Source: Embleya sp045207655 (GTDB lineage: Bacteria; Actinomycetota; Actinomycetes; Streptomycetales; Streptomycetaceae). Taken from it: a stretch of 64,000 nucleotides of DNA. The translations under genes and the position numbers were made by a program. Position 1 is the first letter of the stretch. Each line of letters begins with the position of its first letter. Positions 25,479 to 34,647 of the stretch are shown here, in pieces. The stretch is from the NCBI RefSeq assembly GCF_045207655.1, contig NZ_CP108785.1:3100001-3164000 (forward strand), in the 5' to 3' direction. The notes below the pieces were generated by a model. That model was not told the DNA's origin, did not search any database, and worked only from the letters and a program-made list of their open reading frames with translations.

Positions 25479-27629
25479 ATGCACGGCACCAGACCCTTGA
25501 CCCTCGCCCTCTCGGCGACCCTCCTGGCCACCACGGTCGGCCTCGTCTCGGCCCAAACCGCGAACGCCACAGCCGCGCCCACGGCCACAGCCGCGCCCAC
25601 AGCCACAACCGCCCCCACCACCACGTACGTGGATTGCGGCGTCGGCCGACCGAACGCCACCGGGACCTCGCCCGAGGACCCCCTCGGCGACCTGACCCTC
25701 GTCAACACCCGCACCCACCAACCCGGCGACCGCATCCTCCTGCGCGCCGGCACCCTGTGCACCGGAACCCTCACCCCGAAAGGCTCGGGTGCCCCGGGCA
25801 ACCCCATCACCATCGGCGCCTACGGCGAAGGCCCGCGTCCCGTGGTCCAAGGCACCGGAGGCCCCTCCACCGTGCGCCTGGTCGACCAGAGCTGGTGGAC
25901 CGTACAGGGTTTGCACGTGACCAACCCGGCCCCGACCCGGGCCCTCCGTACCGGAGTCCAGATCGACACCACCACCCCCGACCGCAAGTACGGGATCGTG
26001 CTGCGCGACCTGGAGGTCTCCGACGTCGCCGGCTGGAGCGACAAGACCGGCGCCAACGCGGGCTGGTTCTCGGCCTCCGCAGGCATCGTCGTGCTCGGCC
26101 GGGCGACCGCCGGACCGATCGAGGGCCTCACGATCGCCGACAACCAGGTGCACGACACCGGTGGCGGCGGCATCAAGATCTCGGTCAAGCCCGCCGACTT
26201 CCACCGCGACGTCCTGATCCGGGCGAACACCATCCGCAGCGTGGGCGGCGACGGGATCGTGGTGCACGGCTCGGACGCACCGCTGGTCGAGTACAACCTC
26301 TTCGACGACGGCGGAGGCGGCAAGTACCCCTACGTCAACGGCAACTTCGCCGGGATGTGGCCGATCGACTCGCGCGACCCGGTGTTCCAGTACAACGAGG
26401 TAACCCGGCAGCGGCCGTCCATCTTCGACTCCACCGCGTGGGACTGCGACGGGGCGATCACCGGCTCGTGCACCTACCAGTACAACTACTCGCACGACAA
26501 CGGCGGTGGCTTCTACCTCGGTTGCCAGAACTGCACCGCGCTCGGAAACTTCCACGCCACCCAGATCCTGCGCTTCAACATCGCCCAGGACGACTGCCGG
26601 ATCCGGGCCAACGCGTCGGGCGACAACTCCAGCCCGCTGCGGATGTACAACAACACGTTCTTCTGCCCGAGCAAGAAGCTGGACGTCGAACTGCCCAACG
26701 GGCCCTCGGCGAACACGCTCGTCGCCAACAACGTGTTCGTGGCCGGTCAGGGCGCGCTGCCCACCGGGGCGGGCGTCACCTACCAGGCCAACGTCTACCA
26801 CGGCGGCTTCACCGCGCCGACCGGTGACACCTCGGCGGTGACCACCGATCCCGGTCTGGCCGCACCCGGTACCGCGACCGGCCGCGGCGACGCGGGCGGC
26901 TACGCGCTGCTCGCCGGATCTCCCGCACTGGGCACCGGAGTCGCGATACCCGGCATCGGCTCGCGCGACTACTTCGGCAACCCCGTCGCGGCCGGCGGGG
27001 TGGGCGTCAACCGGGGCGCGTACAACGGCCTCGCGGTGAGCGCGCCGCTGTATCCGTGGATCGCCGCCGCGTACAACAACGTCGGAATCGGCGACGACGT
27101 CAACCCGAACACCGGCGGCCTCGGACTCTCCGGGCGCAGCTACTCCGGACCCGCGCCGGCGGCGGCCGGATGCGTCCCGGGAGGCACGGTCACCGCGGGC
27201 GGCGCCGCGTTCACGTGGCACCCGCGCTACGGCCTGCCGGACAACGTCAAGGTCGCCGGCCAGCGGATCGCGCTCACCGGCAGTGGCAGCCGCCTGGTGG
27301 TGCTGGGCGCGGGCGCCTACGGCGCACAGAGCGGCGCGGTCACCGTCACCTACACCGACGGCACGGCGACGACGGCGACGCTCGCTCTCGGCGACTGGTG
27401 GAGCACCGCGGCGGGCCCCTCCGACCAGGTCGCGGTCCGGGCCGTCTATCACCACAAGCCGCAGACCGACTATCGCAATCCGGCCACGGCACGTTCCGAG
27501 GAGGACGTCACGGTACGCGTCGCGTCGCTCGCCATCGACCCCGGGCGGACCGTGGCGTCGGTGACGCTGCCGGCGGGCAGTCCGATCGCGGGACCCGGAC
27601 TGCACGTGTTCGACCTGAAGGTCGTCTGA
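25479..27629 (+). CDS. Secreted right-handed parallel beta-helix protein
   Basis: A 716-residue exported protein. Signal peptide 1 to about 30 (ALSATLLATTVGLVSAQTANA), a short Ala/Thr/Pro repeat linker, then a parallel beta-helix (about 50-500) shown by recurring N-h-h-x-N and G-I-x-V patterns such as GIVLRDLEVSDVAG, GLTIADNQVHDTGGGGIKIS, VLIRANTIRSVGGDGIVVHG. The fold is that of pectate lyases, rhamnogalacturonases and chondroitinase B; the exact substrate is unclear. The C-terminal part (about 570-716) is a separate beta-sandwich (YGLPDNVKVAGQRIALTG, GSGSRLVVLGAGAYGAQSG) resembling galactose-binding-like domains. ATG preceded by GGAGGTC. Shares its stop with the next start (TGATG). Confidence 0.85.
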   Translation: MHGTRPLTLALSATLLATTVGLVSAQTANATAAPTATAAPTATTAPTTTYVDCGVGRPNATGTSPEDPLGDLTLVNTRTHQPGDRILLRAGTLCTGTLTPKGSGAPGNPITIGAYGEGPRPVVQGTGGPSTVRLVDQSWWTVQGLHVTNPAPTRALRTGVQIDTTTPDRKYGIVLRDLEVSDVAGWSDKTGANAGWFSASAGIVVLGRATAGPIEGLTIADNQVHDTGGGGIKISVKPADFHRDVLIRANTIRSVGGDGIVVHGSDAPLVEYNLFDDGGGGKYPYVNGNFAGMWPIDSRDPVFQYNEVTRQRPSIFDSTAWDCDGAITGSCTYQYNYSHDNGGGFYLGCQNCTALGNFHATQILRFNIAQDDCRIRANASGDNSSPLRMYNNTFFCPSKKLDVELPNGPSANTLVANNVFVAGQGALPTGAGVTYQANVYHGGFTAPTGDTSAVTTDPGLAAPGTATGRGDAGGYALLAGSPALGTGVAIPGIGSRDYFGNPVAAGGVGVNRGAYNGLAVSAPLYPWIAAAYNNVGIGDDVNPNTGGLGLSGRSYSGPAPAAAGCVPGGTVTAGGAAFTWHPRYGLPDNVKVAGQRIALTGSGSRLVVLGAGAYGAQSGAVTVTYTDGTATTATLALGDWWSTAAGPSDQVAVRAVYHHKPQTDYRNPATARSEEDVTVRVASLAIDPGRTVASVTLPAGSPIAGPGLHVFDLKVV

Positions 27630-28498
27630 TGTCCCGCCGGGGACGGGCCGTACGGCCACCACGCGGGTCCGGGTCGCGGACGGGCGACGTACGTCGTCGT
27701 CGGCGACGCGTGCTCGGCCGGCCCGCCGTACTCGCCGCGTCGCTCGTGGTCGCCGCGGTGGGCATCCTGGTGGCCCTGCTCGGCCCGTCCCCGGCATCCG
27801 GACGGGCGACACCCGACCGCACCCCCGCTCCCGCTCCGAGCCCGGCCTCGCCGACCGCCGTGGATCGGGCCGCCGTGGTCGCGACGGTGGACGAAGTACC
27901 GCTCACCGCCGGTGAGTTGCGACGCTCTGCGGTGCGGTTGCGGGCCGAGGTGGTGGCGGAGTTCCCGATCGCCGGTGCGCGTGCCGACTATTGGCGTACC
28001 CCGATCGCGGGTCGCACGCCGCACGTGGTGCTGTGGGAGCGGTCCTTGCGCGCGGCCGTCGGGGAAGCGGTGCTGCGCCGCTGGGCCCGGCAGACCGGTG
28101 TGTCGACCGACCCGTCCGAGGCGGGCTTTCGGGCCCGCCTGGACGCCGAGAACGCCCGCCGCGCGGCGGCCCGGGCCCAGGGGCGCCCGATGCCGGGTGT
28201 ACCGAGCTACGACGAGGACGGCTTCGCCCGCAACGAGGTGGCCGAACTCTCCGCCTCGCTACGGGAGTCGCTCGCCGGCCAGGTGGACCTGTCCGAGTCC
28301 CGGCTGCGCGAACGGTACGCCGAACTGCTCGCCGCCGTCCCGCCGTCGGCCGAGGCACCGCCCTTCGACCAGGCCCGCGAACGCCTTCGACTCGACCTCC
28401 TGTCGGCCGCGTTCGACCGCGAACTGGCGCGACGGGTGGCCGCCGCCCACGTCGTGCCGCTGCCGAACGCCGACACGGTGGTTCGCGCGGCCGAGTAG
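27629..28498 (+). CDS. SurA/PpiC-like membrane-anchored chaperone
   Basis: A 289-residue protein with a basic N-terminus, one membrane helix (VLAASLVVAAVGILVALLG, about 32-52), a Pro/Ala linker and an extracytoplasmic helical domain like the N- and C-terminal helices of SurA-type peptidyl-prolyl isomerases (VATVDEVPLTAGELRRSAVR; PPFDQARERLRLDLLSAAFDRELARR). The catalytic parvulin domain is absent, so it would act as a chaperone only. Its ATG overlaps the beta-helix stop by one base, suggesting that it helps fold or release that large exported protein. Confidence 0.7.
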   Translation: MSRRGRAVRPPRGSGSRTGDVRRRRRRVLGRPAVLAASLVVAAVGILVALLGPSPASGRATPDRTPAPAPSPASPTAVDRAAVVATVDEVPLTAGELRRSAVRLRAEVVAEFPIAGARADYWRTPIAGRTPHVVLWERSLRAAVGEAVLRRWARQTGVSTDPSEAGFRARLDAENARRAAARAQGRPMPGVPSYDEDGFARNEVAELSASLRESLAGQVDLSESRLRERYAELLAAVPPSAEAPPFDQARERLRLDLLSAAFDRELARRVAAAHVVPLPNADTVVRAAE

Positions 28499-28598
28499 GC
28501 GAGTGCCTCGATGTGCGCGGTGGTGCCGGCGGTGCGTGATCCGAACGGCGCCACCGCGTTCTTCCCGGCTCGGCATCACCGGGCTCGCCCGGCCGGCC

Positions 28599-29216
28599 CT
28601 ATGCCGGATGTGCGGGGCTCTCGGTGCTCTCGGTGTGCGTGGCGTCCTGCGCGGCGGTGAAGGTCACGTCGTCGGCGTGGGCGATGATCTCGACCTCGTC
28701 GCCCAGGGCCCATTCGGCCACCCGCGAGACCATGTGGGCCGGGACCGCCTCGCTGATGCCGGGCGCGGCGGGGATGTCGTACGTGGCGTGGGCGTCGTGT
28801 GGCAGTACCACCCGATGGTCGCGTTCGAGTGCCGCGCGTGCGGTGGCGCCGACGCACATCTCCGACATCACTCCGCATACGGCCAGGTCCGTGACGCCCG
28901 CCCGGGTCAGCAGGTCCTCCAGCGGTGTGCCGTCGAAGCCGTCGTCCTCGGTCTTGCGCACCACGAACTCGCGCGGACCGGGCCGTACCGGCAGGCGCAA
29001 CTCCCAGCCGGGCGTGCCGACTTCGTCGTCCGCACCGACCGGCCCGTCGTTTTGCAGGTGCACCACCAGCGCGCCGCCCGCTCGGGCCCGGTGGACCAGC
29101 GCGGCGGCCCGGTCCACCACCCGCTCCGCCGCCGGTACCGCGCCGGCACCGGTGACGAATGCCATCTGGACGTCGACGACGATCAGGGCCGACACGGGTT
29201 CCGTCTTCTCCGTCAT
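28599..29216 (-). CDS. Isochorismatase-like cysteine hydrolase
   Basis: A 205-residue cysteine hydrolase of the isochorismatase/nicotinamidase superfamily. The catalytic triad is visible: Asp in ALIVVDVQMAF, Lys in FVVRKTEDDGFDGT, and Cys in VCGVMSEMCVGATARAA, with the usual cis-peptide before it. Substrate not evident (amide or enol-ether hydrolysis are both possible). ATG start. Stands alone, convergent with the chaperone gene. Confidence 0.85.
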   Translation of the reverse strand: MTEKTEPVSALIVVDVQMAFVTGAGAVPAAERVVDRAAALVHRARAGGALVVHLQNDGPVGADDEVGTPGWELRLPVRPGPREFVVRKTEDDGFDGTPLEDLLTRAGVTDLAVCGVMSEMCVGATARAALERDHRVVLPHDAHATYDIPAAPGISEAVPAHMVSRVAEWALGDEVEIIAHADDVTFTAAQDATHTESTESPAHPA

Positions 29217-29652
29217 GGCACCCCATCCTGCCCGGTGGCAGGCTCGGCCGAACCGAAGGGGTTGTCGAGCACCGCGGCGCTGCGACGGGGGTGGCCGGGC
29301 GCGCGGCGGCCACGCGTCGGAGACCAGGCCGCGGAACGTGTCGCGGATGGCGTTCGGTGGTTCGCGTTCGCGGAGTGGTGGACCCTGTTGGTGAGCGGGA
29401 CCGCCCTGCGGTGTCGTTTGGCGGAGACCCGGATGGCGGTGCCGGTGAAGCGGTGGTGGGTGTGGACGCCTTCGGCCGAGTGACGTTCCCCCAGAGCCGT
29501 CGTGATCGGCCGACCCGGATTCCGCGGTCGGCCGGCGGATTGCCCGGGGTGACGTGGCCGCGGTGCCGAACCGGTTCCGCGCTGGGGTCGGTTTGCCCGG
29601 GTTCGAGGGAAGGTCCCCGACCGGACGACCGGTGTCGGGTGGCGGAGCGGGC
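29217..29652. other. Gene-free stretch
   Basis: About 436 bp between two minus-strand genes. Open frames here are shadows without homology or ribosome-binding sites. No repeat, hairpin of note or RNA gene is seen. Confidence 0.5.
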
Positions 29653-30174
29653 CTACTCGTTCGCGGTCGAGCCCGTGGCCCCGTCGGCCCCGTCCCCGTG
29701 CGGGGAGTGCGGTGGCGCGGGGTGGTCCGGGTCGACGAGAGCGCCGATCACCCGGTCCAGGGTGGCCAGATCGGCCGGCGCGAGGTCGCGCAGGGACGCG
29801 GGGGGCTCGTCCAGGATGCCGCGTGCGATGCGGGCCAGGCGCAGGCCCTCCGGGGTCGCGGTGAGCATGCGCTGGCGCCGGTCGTCGGGGTGCACGGTGC
29901 GTTCGATCAGGCCGCGGCGTTCGAGATCGTCGACGACCAGCGTCGTGTAGGGCTTGTCGGTGGACAGCCGTGCGGCCAGTTCGCGCATGGACATCGGACC
30001 GGCGGCGACCCGGCGCAGCGCCTTGACCCGGACGAAGCTCAGTCCGGTGGCCTCGGTGACCTCGCGACGGCGGTCGTGGCGTTCCACGACCAGGGCGCGC
30101 ATCCCGATCCAGACCCGTGCCGCGGCGTCGGCGGGGGTGTCGCGCGCGGTGTCGCGCGCGGGGGAAGCGTTCAT
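29653..30174 (-). CDS. MarR-family regulator
   Basis: A 173-residue MarR protein. The winged helix spans about residues 45-110: SFVRVKALRRVAAGPMSMRELAARLSTDKPYTTLVVDDLERRGLIERTVHPDDRRQRMLTATPEG, with the conserved DxRxR wing (DDRRQR). Start overlaps the MFS stop (ATGA), so it is cotranscribed with the transporter and likely represses the pair through the palindrome at 31701. C-terminal tail is His/Pro/Gly-rich. Confidence 0.88.
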   Translation of the reverse strand: MNASPARDTARDTPADAAARVWIGMRALVVERHDRRREVTEATGLSFVRVKALRRVAAGPMSMRELAARLSTDKPYTTLVVDDLERRGLIERTVHPDDRRQRMLTATPEGLRLARIARGILDEPPASLRDLAPADLATLDRVIGALVDPDHPAPPHSPHGDGADGATGSTANE

Positions 30175-31676
30175 TGCCTCACGTCCGTCGTATCGCGTGC
30201 CTGGGCGGGCGGGGCCGCGGGCATCAGTTCCGCGCCCGTGCGCTCGGCCGTGCGCCGGGCCCAGCGGCCCGTGGTGAGCATACCGAGGCCCGTGACGGCG
30301 ACGCCGCAGCCCAGCACGATCCACCACCCGGTGTGCGTGGCGGCGGCCAGACCGGCGGCGCCGGGGGCGGCCAGGACGGACGCCATCGTGGCGCCGACCA
30401 CCGCGACTCCCAAGGCCTGGCCGACCTGGCGACTGGTGGACGCGATCGCGGCGGCGACGCCCGCCTGGGCGCGCGGCATCCCGGACACCGCGGTGTTCGT
30501 GATCGGCGCGTTCACCAGTCCGAATCCACTGCCGAACAGGGCGTAGGCGGTGATCAATCGAGCGGTGGAGGTGTCCTCGCCGAGTCCGACCAGCAATCCT
30601 GCACCGGCCGCCATCGCGAGGCCGGCGGCGATCAGCGGTAGGCGCGGGCCCACCAGGGTGAGCAGCCGCCCGGAGATCGGCGAGCACACGACGGTCGCCA
30701 ACGCCATCGGCAGCGTGTGCAGACCGGCCTCGGTCGGCGAGAAGCCGCGTGCGTCCTGGAGGTAGAGGGTGTTCAGGAAGAGGAATCCGGACATCGACGC
30801 GAACGCGCACACCGCGATCACGGTCGCGCCTGCGAACGGCACGCTGTGGAAGAAGCGCAGGTCGATCAGGGGTTCCGGGCGCCGGGGTGCCCAGCGGAGC
30901 AGGCCCGCCACGCAGCCGGCGGCGAGGGTGAACAGCGCGATGATCGGGGGCGATGACCAGCCCGCCTCGGGGCCTTCGATGATCGCGTAGGTCAGGGACA
31001 GCAGGAACGTGAACACCAGTACCTGGCTGACCGGGTCGGCGCGCCTGGGGTGCGGCGCCTTGGACTCGGGGACGAACAGCGCGGTGAGGACGATCGCGGC
31101 GAGCGCGACGGGCAGGTTGATCCAGAACACCGAGCGCCAGCCGGCCGAGTCGACCAGGGCGCCGCCCACGATCGGCCCGAGTGCCATCGCCACCCCGACC
31201 ACCGCGCCCCACACGCCGATCGCGCGGGCGCGTTCGCGGGGCTCGGTGAAGGTGTTGGTGACGATCGACATCGCGACGGGGGTGAGCATCGACCCGCCGA
31301 CGGCTTGTACCACCCGGAACACGATCAGCCACTCGAGACCGGGGGCCAGGCCGCACAGCAGCGAGCCCACGGCGAAGAGCACGAGTCCGGTCTGGAAGAC
31401 CCGGCGCCGGCCGATGCGATCGGCGGTCGAGCCGGCGAGCATGAGCAGCGCGGCGAGCACGAGCGTGTAGGCGTCGATGGTCCATTGCAGTTGGGACACC
31501 GAGGCGTCCAGGTCGCTGCGGATCGCGGGCAGGGCGATGTTCAGGATGGTGTTGTCGAGCCCGACGATGAACAGGCTCAGGCAACAGGTCACCAGGACGA
31601 CGAGCTTCCTGCGGCGACCGACCGACCCGTCGTCGCCGCCACCTCCGGATTCGGCCGTGCTCTCGGCGGCGGACAT
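30171..31676 (-). CDS. MFS multidrug exporter, DHA2 family
   Basis: A 501-residue, 14-helix drug:H+ antiporter. Motif C-like and DHA2 blocks are clear: SLFIVGLDNTILNIALPAI in helix 1, LAGSTADRIGRRRVFQTGLVL (motif A), GWRSVFWINLPVALAAIVLTA. ATG at 31676 chosen over a TTG four codons upstream. First gene of a two-gene unit with the MarR regulator, a common arrangement for inducible drug efflux. Confidence 0.9.
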   Translation of the reverse strand: MSAAESTAESGGGGDDGSVGRRRKLVVLVTCCLSLFIVGLDNTILNIALPAIRSDLDASVSQLQWTIDAYTLVLAALLMLAGSTADRIGRRRVFQTGLVLFAVGSLLCGLAPGLEWLIVFRVVQAVGGSMLTPVAMSIVTNTFTEPRERARAIGVWGAVVGVAMALGPIVGGALVDSAGWRSVFWINLPVALAAIVLTALFVPESKAPHPRRADPVSQVLVFTFLLSLTYAIIEGPEAGWSSPPIIALFTLAAGCVAGLLRWAPRRPEPLIDLRFFHSVPFAGATVIAVCAFASMSGFLFLNTLYLQDARGFSPTEAGLHTLPMALATVVCSPISGRLLTLVGPRLPLIAAGLAMAAGAGLLVGLGEDTSTARLITAYALFGSGFGLVNAPITNTAVSGMPRAQAGVAAAIASTSRQVGQALGVAVVGATMASVLAAPGAAGLAAATHTGWWIVLGCGVAVTGLGMLTTGRWARRTAERTGAELMPAAPPAQARDTTDVRQ

Positions 31677-31700
31677 GGACCACCCCAATCGTTATAGCAA

Positions 31701-31719
31701 TACAACCATTACTGTTGTA
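31701..31719. promoter_or_regulatory. Likely MarR operator
   Basis: TACAAC (31701-31706) and GTTGTA (31714-31719) form an inverted repeat with a 7-bp centre, 25 bp upstream of the MFS start and in an AT-rich segment that also holds GTTATAGCAATACAAC. Fits autoregulation by the cotranscribed MarR protein. Confidence 0.6.
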
Positions 31720-32038
31720 CAACCAATTGGAGCGGGTGGTCAACCGATGGCCGATGTCCCCCATGCCTTGATTCCCGGGCCGGGGGAGCGTGCCGCCGTT
31801 GGGTCGATTCGCCGGGTGCGGGCGTTGACAGGGCGCCGGCAAGAGAGGTGAATGGGAGCGGAACCCCCGTTTCCCCCAACGACGTTGCGCTGGTTGCCGG
31901 TCGCGGCTCACCCATGCCTGTCGGGCCGCGTCGCCCACGTGCACAACCGTGCGCAGCCCCTACACGACCGCGCCCTCGGGCTTTGGGGCCTCGGCGCCCG
32001 CAAGTCCGTATGCCCTCGCAGTGTCAGGAAGGGCCCCG
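31720..32038. other. Gene-free stretch upstream of the STAS gene
   Basis: About 320 bp. In-frame upstream GTG codons could lengthen the STAS protein but the added sequence is not conserved in character. Nothing else supported. Confidence 0.4.
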
Positions 32039-32368
32039 ATGTACTCGTGCCCGAGTTTCACCGTTACCACCGTCCTGACGGACTCCTCGGCCGTGGTCAC
32101 CGTGATCGGCGAGATCGACGTGGACGCCGTACCCGAACTCCAATTCGCCCTCGATCGATGCCTCGACCAACGGCCCGGCGCGCTTCGGCTGGACCTGAGC
32201 GCGGTGCGGTTCTGCGACTGCGCCGGCTTGAACGCCCTGCTCCGGGCTCGGCTGCGCGCGCGAGGGGTCGGTACGACCCTGGTGCTGTACGGCGTTCCTC
32301 CGGTGGTGGCCCGGCTGCTGGCACTGACCGAGACCGAGGGCCTGTTCGGGAGAAGGATCGCGGCCTGA
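32039..32368 (+). CDS. STAS-domain anti-sigma factor antagonist
   Basis: A 109-residue STAS protein (SpoIIAA/RsbV type). Such proteins bind an anti-sigma kinase and free a stress sigma factor when unphosphorylated. The order is typical: SSAVVTVIGEIDVDAVPELQFAL, then LRLDLSAVRFCDCAGLNALL, where the phosphorylatable Ser/Thr (usually DSSG) is replaced: the sequence reads FCDCAGL, with Cys-Ala at that place. This is a real difference and may make it insensitive to its kinase. ATG at 32039 has AGGAAGG upstream. No kinase or sigma gene is adjacent. Confidence 0.8.
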   Translation: MYSCPSFTVTTVLTDSSAVVTVIGEIDVDAVPELQFALDRCLDQRPGALRLDLSAVRFCDCAGLNALLRARLRARGVGTTLVLYGVPPVVARLLALTETEGLFGRRIAA

Positions 32369-32463
32369 CCCCGCCCGCGCCGGGCGACGTGACCTCCGAC
32401 CCGACGTGCGACACGTGTCGGCCGGGGTGACCGGGCGGACGCTCGCGCTCGGGTGGCGGGCGG

Positions 32464-33342
32464 TTACGCTCGGGTGGCGAGCGTCTCGTCGCCGGCCGGT
32501 ACGTCCCGATCCGGCCCGGTCGGCCGAACCGCACGGGTCGGTGGCGGATCGGGCCGGGCCGAGGGTGCCGCGGCGGCCGTTTCCCGGGCGATGAAGGAGC
32601 CGAGTTCGGCGATCGTACTCATCAACGGCGCGGGGAAGACGACGGTGGTGTTCTTGTCCACGCCGAGTTCGACCAGGCTCTGCAGATTGCGCAGTTGCAG
32701 AGCGAGCGGGTGGGCCGTCATGGTGTCCGACGCGTCGCCCAGCGCTGCCGCCGCGAGCGACTCGCCCTCGGCGTTGATGATCTTCGCTCGCTTCTCCCGC
32801 TCCGCCTCGGCCTGTCTGGCCATCGCGCGCTTCATGGTGTCCGGCAGTTGGATGTCCTTGAGCTCGACGAGGGTGACCTGGACGCCCCACTCGGCCGTGG
32901 TCACGTCGAGGATCCGCCGGATGTCGAGGTTGATCGTGTCGGTCTCGGACAACGTCTCGTCGAGCGTGTGCCGGCCGACCACCTTGCGCAGGGTGGTCTG
33001 CGCGATCTGGTCGATGGCCGCGTGCACGTTCTCGATCGCGACCACGGATTTCACCGCGTCCACGACCCGGAAATAGGCGACGGCCGACACGTCGACGCTG
33101 ACGTTGTCGCGGGTGATGATGCCCTGCGACTGGATCGGCTTGGTGATGATCCGCAGCGACACCCGGTGCAGGATGTCGACGAACGGAATGATCAGGTGGA
33201 ATCCGGGCGCCCGCACTCCCCGAACCCGGCCGAGCCGGAACAGTACGCCCAGCTCGTACTGCTTGACGATCTTCACCGCGAAGCCGAACCACAGCAGGAG
33301 AAGGACCGCCAGAACGACGCCCAGAATGATCAGGATGGCCAC
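32464..33342 (-). CDS. SPFH/band 7 (slipin) membrane protein
   Basis: A 292-residue stomatin-like protein. One N-terminal membrane helix (VAILIILGVVLAVLLLLWFG) is followed by the SPFH domain: YELGVLFRLGRVRGVRAPGF, IPFVDILHRVSLRI, IITRDNVSVDVSAVAYFRVVD, then a coiled-coil region RAMARQAEAEREKRAKIINAEGE. These form oligomeric scaffolds in membrane microdomains. GTG at 33342 chosen because it begins right at the membrane helix with CCGAGG ahead. No NfeD partner gene is next to it. Confidence 0.85.
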   Translation of the reverse strand: MAILIILGVVLAVLLLLWFGFAVKIVKQYELGVLFRLGRVRGVRAPGFHLIIPFVDILHRVSLRIITKPIQSQGIITRDNVSVDVSAVAYFRVVDAVKSVVAIENVHAAIDQIAQTTLRKVVGRHTLDETLSETDTINLDIRRILDVTTAEWGVQVTLVELKDIQLPDTMKRAMARQAEAEREKRAKIINAEGESLAAAALGDASDTMTAHPLALQLRNLQSLVELGVDKNTTVVFPAPLMSTIAELGSFIARETAAAAPSARPDPPPTRAVRPTGPDRDVPAGDETLATRA

Positions 33343-33621
33343 GATGCGCCTCGGTTGCTCGGTCGTTCCTCGTATGGCGCACCCCGATCCGGCGGCACCG
33401 ATCCGAGGGCGCGCCTTCAAGTGTTGCGCGCCCGCCGCCGTGCTCGAATCACCCACCCGCTCGGGCCTTTGCCCACTCGTCGCGACCGCTCCGGGCCGTC
33501 CTCGAACCGCGTTTCCGATGCGTGTGCCGAAGGGCGGTCACACTTTCCCGGCGGGGTCCGTCAAGGCTGTGTCGAGCACACCGGGGCAGCCGGAAGCCGG
33601 ACTTCACCGAGGGAGAGAACC

Positions 33622-34398
33622 ATGGAGACACGTTCGAGGATCGCCGTCGTCGGAGCGACCGGTCGGGCCGGGCGGCACGTGGTCGACGTCCTTCGCGAGC
33701 GGGGCCACGAGGTCGTCCCGATCTCCCGGTCGGTCGGCGTGGACGTGATCAGCGGCGCGGGTCTGGAGGCGGCGTTGGCCGGTGTCGAGTGCGTCATCGA
33801 CGTGTCCAGCACGCCGTCGCCGGAGCAGCGCGAGGCCACCGAGTTCTTCACCACCTCGGCCCGCAACCTGCAGGAGGCGGGCGCCAAGGCGGGCGTGCGC
33901 CGGTTGGTGGTGGCCTCGATCATCGGCATCGACGCGTCGGTCGCGGGCTACAACGCGGCCAAGTCGGCCCACGAGCGGGCGGTGCAGGACGGTCCGGTCC
34001 CGGTGCGGATCCTGCGCGCGGCCCAGTTCCACGAGTTCGTGGAGGAGTTGGCGAACTGGGGGCTCCAGGGGGACGTGTGCTTCGTGCCGAGGATGCGCAC
34101 CCGGCTGGTGGCCGCGCGCGCCGTCGCGGAGAGCCTGGTCGACCTGGCCACCGACCCCGAGCCGACGGCGGAGCAGGTCGGGGCGCCGTTCCCGGAGATC
34201 GCCGGTCCGCGCGAGGAGAACCTCGCCGAGATGGCGAAGCTGGTGCTGGTGCGGCGCGGTCGGGACGTGCGGATCGAAGAGGTGAGCGATCCGGCCGATC
34301 CGGACCGCGACCTGTTCGAGAACGGCGGCCTGCTGCCCGGCCCGCACGCCCGGCTGGCCGGCCCGACCTACGCGGACTGGCTCGATACCCGGGCGTGA
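33622..34398 (+). CDS. NmrA-like NAD(P)-binding protein
   Basis: A 258-residue atypical short-chain reductase. The dinucleotide motif is RIAVVGATGRAGRHVVDVL (GxxGxxG). The remaining pattern VRRLVVASIIGIDASVAGYNAAKSAHERAV resembles NmrA/SDR_a5 proteins, which bind NAD(P) but often lack the Tyr-Lys catalytic pair; here YNAAKSAHE keeps a Tyr and Lys with unusual spacing. ATG preceded by GGGAGAGAAC. A six-base repeat array starts just after its stop. Confidence 0.82.
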   Translation: METRSRIAVVGATGRAGRHVVDVLRERGHEVVPISRSVGVDVISGAGLEAALAGVECVIDVSSTPSPEQREATEFFTTSARNLQEAGAKAGVRRLVVASIIGIDASVAGYNAAKSAHERAVQDGPVPVRILRAAQFHEFVEELANWGLQGDVCFVPRMRTRLVAARAVAESLVDLATDPEPTAEQVGAPFPEIAGPREENLAEMAKLVLVRRGRDVRIEEVSDPADPDRDLFENGGLLPGPHARLAGPTYADWLDTRA

Positions 34399-34408
34399 GC
34401 ATGCTCTC

Positions 34409-34500
34409 GGGCGTTGGCGTTGGCGTTGGCGTTGGCGTTGGCGTTGGCGTGGGCGTTGGCGTGGGCGTGGGCGTGGGCGTGGGTGTGGACCCGGGCGTGG
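34409..34500. repeat. Hexanucleotide tandem repeat (GGCGTT)n/(GGCGTG)n
   Basis: About seven GGCGTT units run into about eight GGCGTG-type units, ending in GGGTGTGGACC. It lies in the gap between the NmrA-like gene and the convergent esterase gene and is a clear slippage tract. Confidence 0.9.
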
Positions 34501-34647
34501 GTGTGGGCCCGGGCCCGGCGCGGTACGTGCCGGGCCGGGGGTTCGGCGTACGCAGTGGGTGGGTCGCCGACGACCCGCCGGTCGGGCAGGGGTGCCCGGG
34601 TCGGCGGGTCGGCGGGCCGTTCGTCCTCGGCTGCTGGGGCGCTCGGC

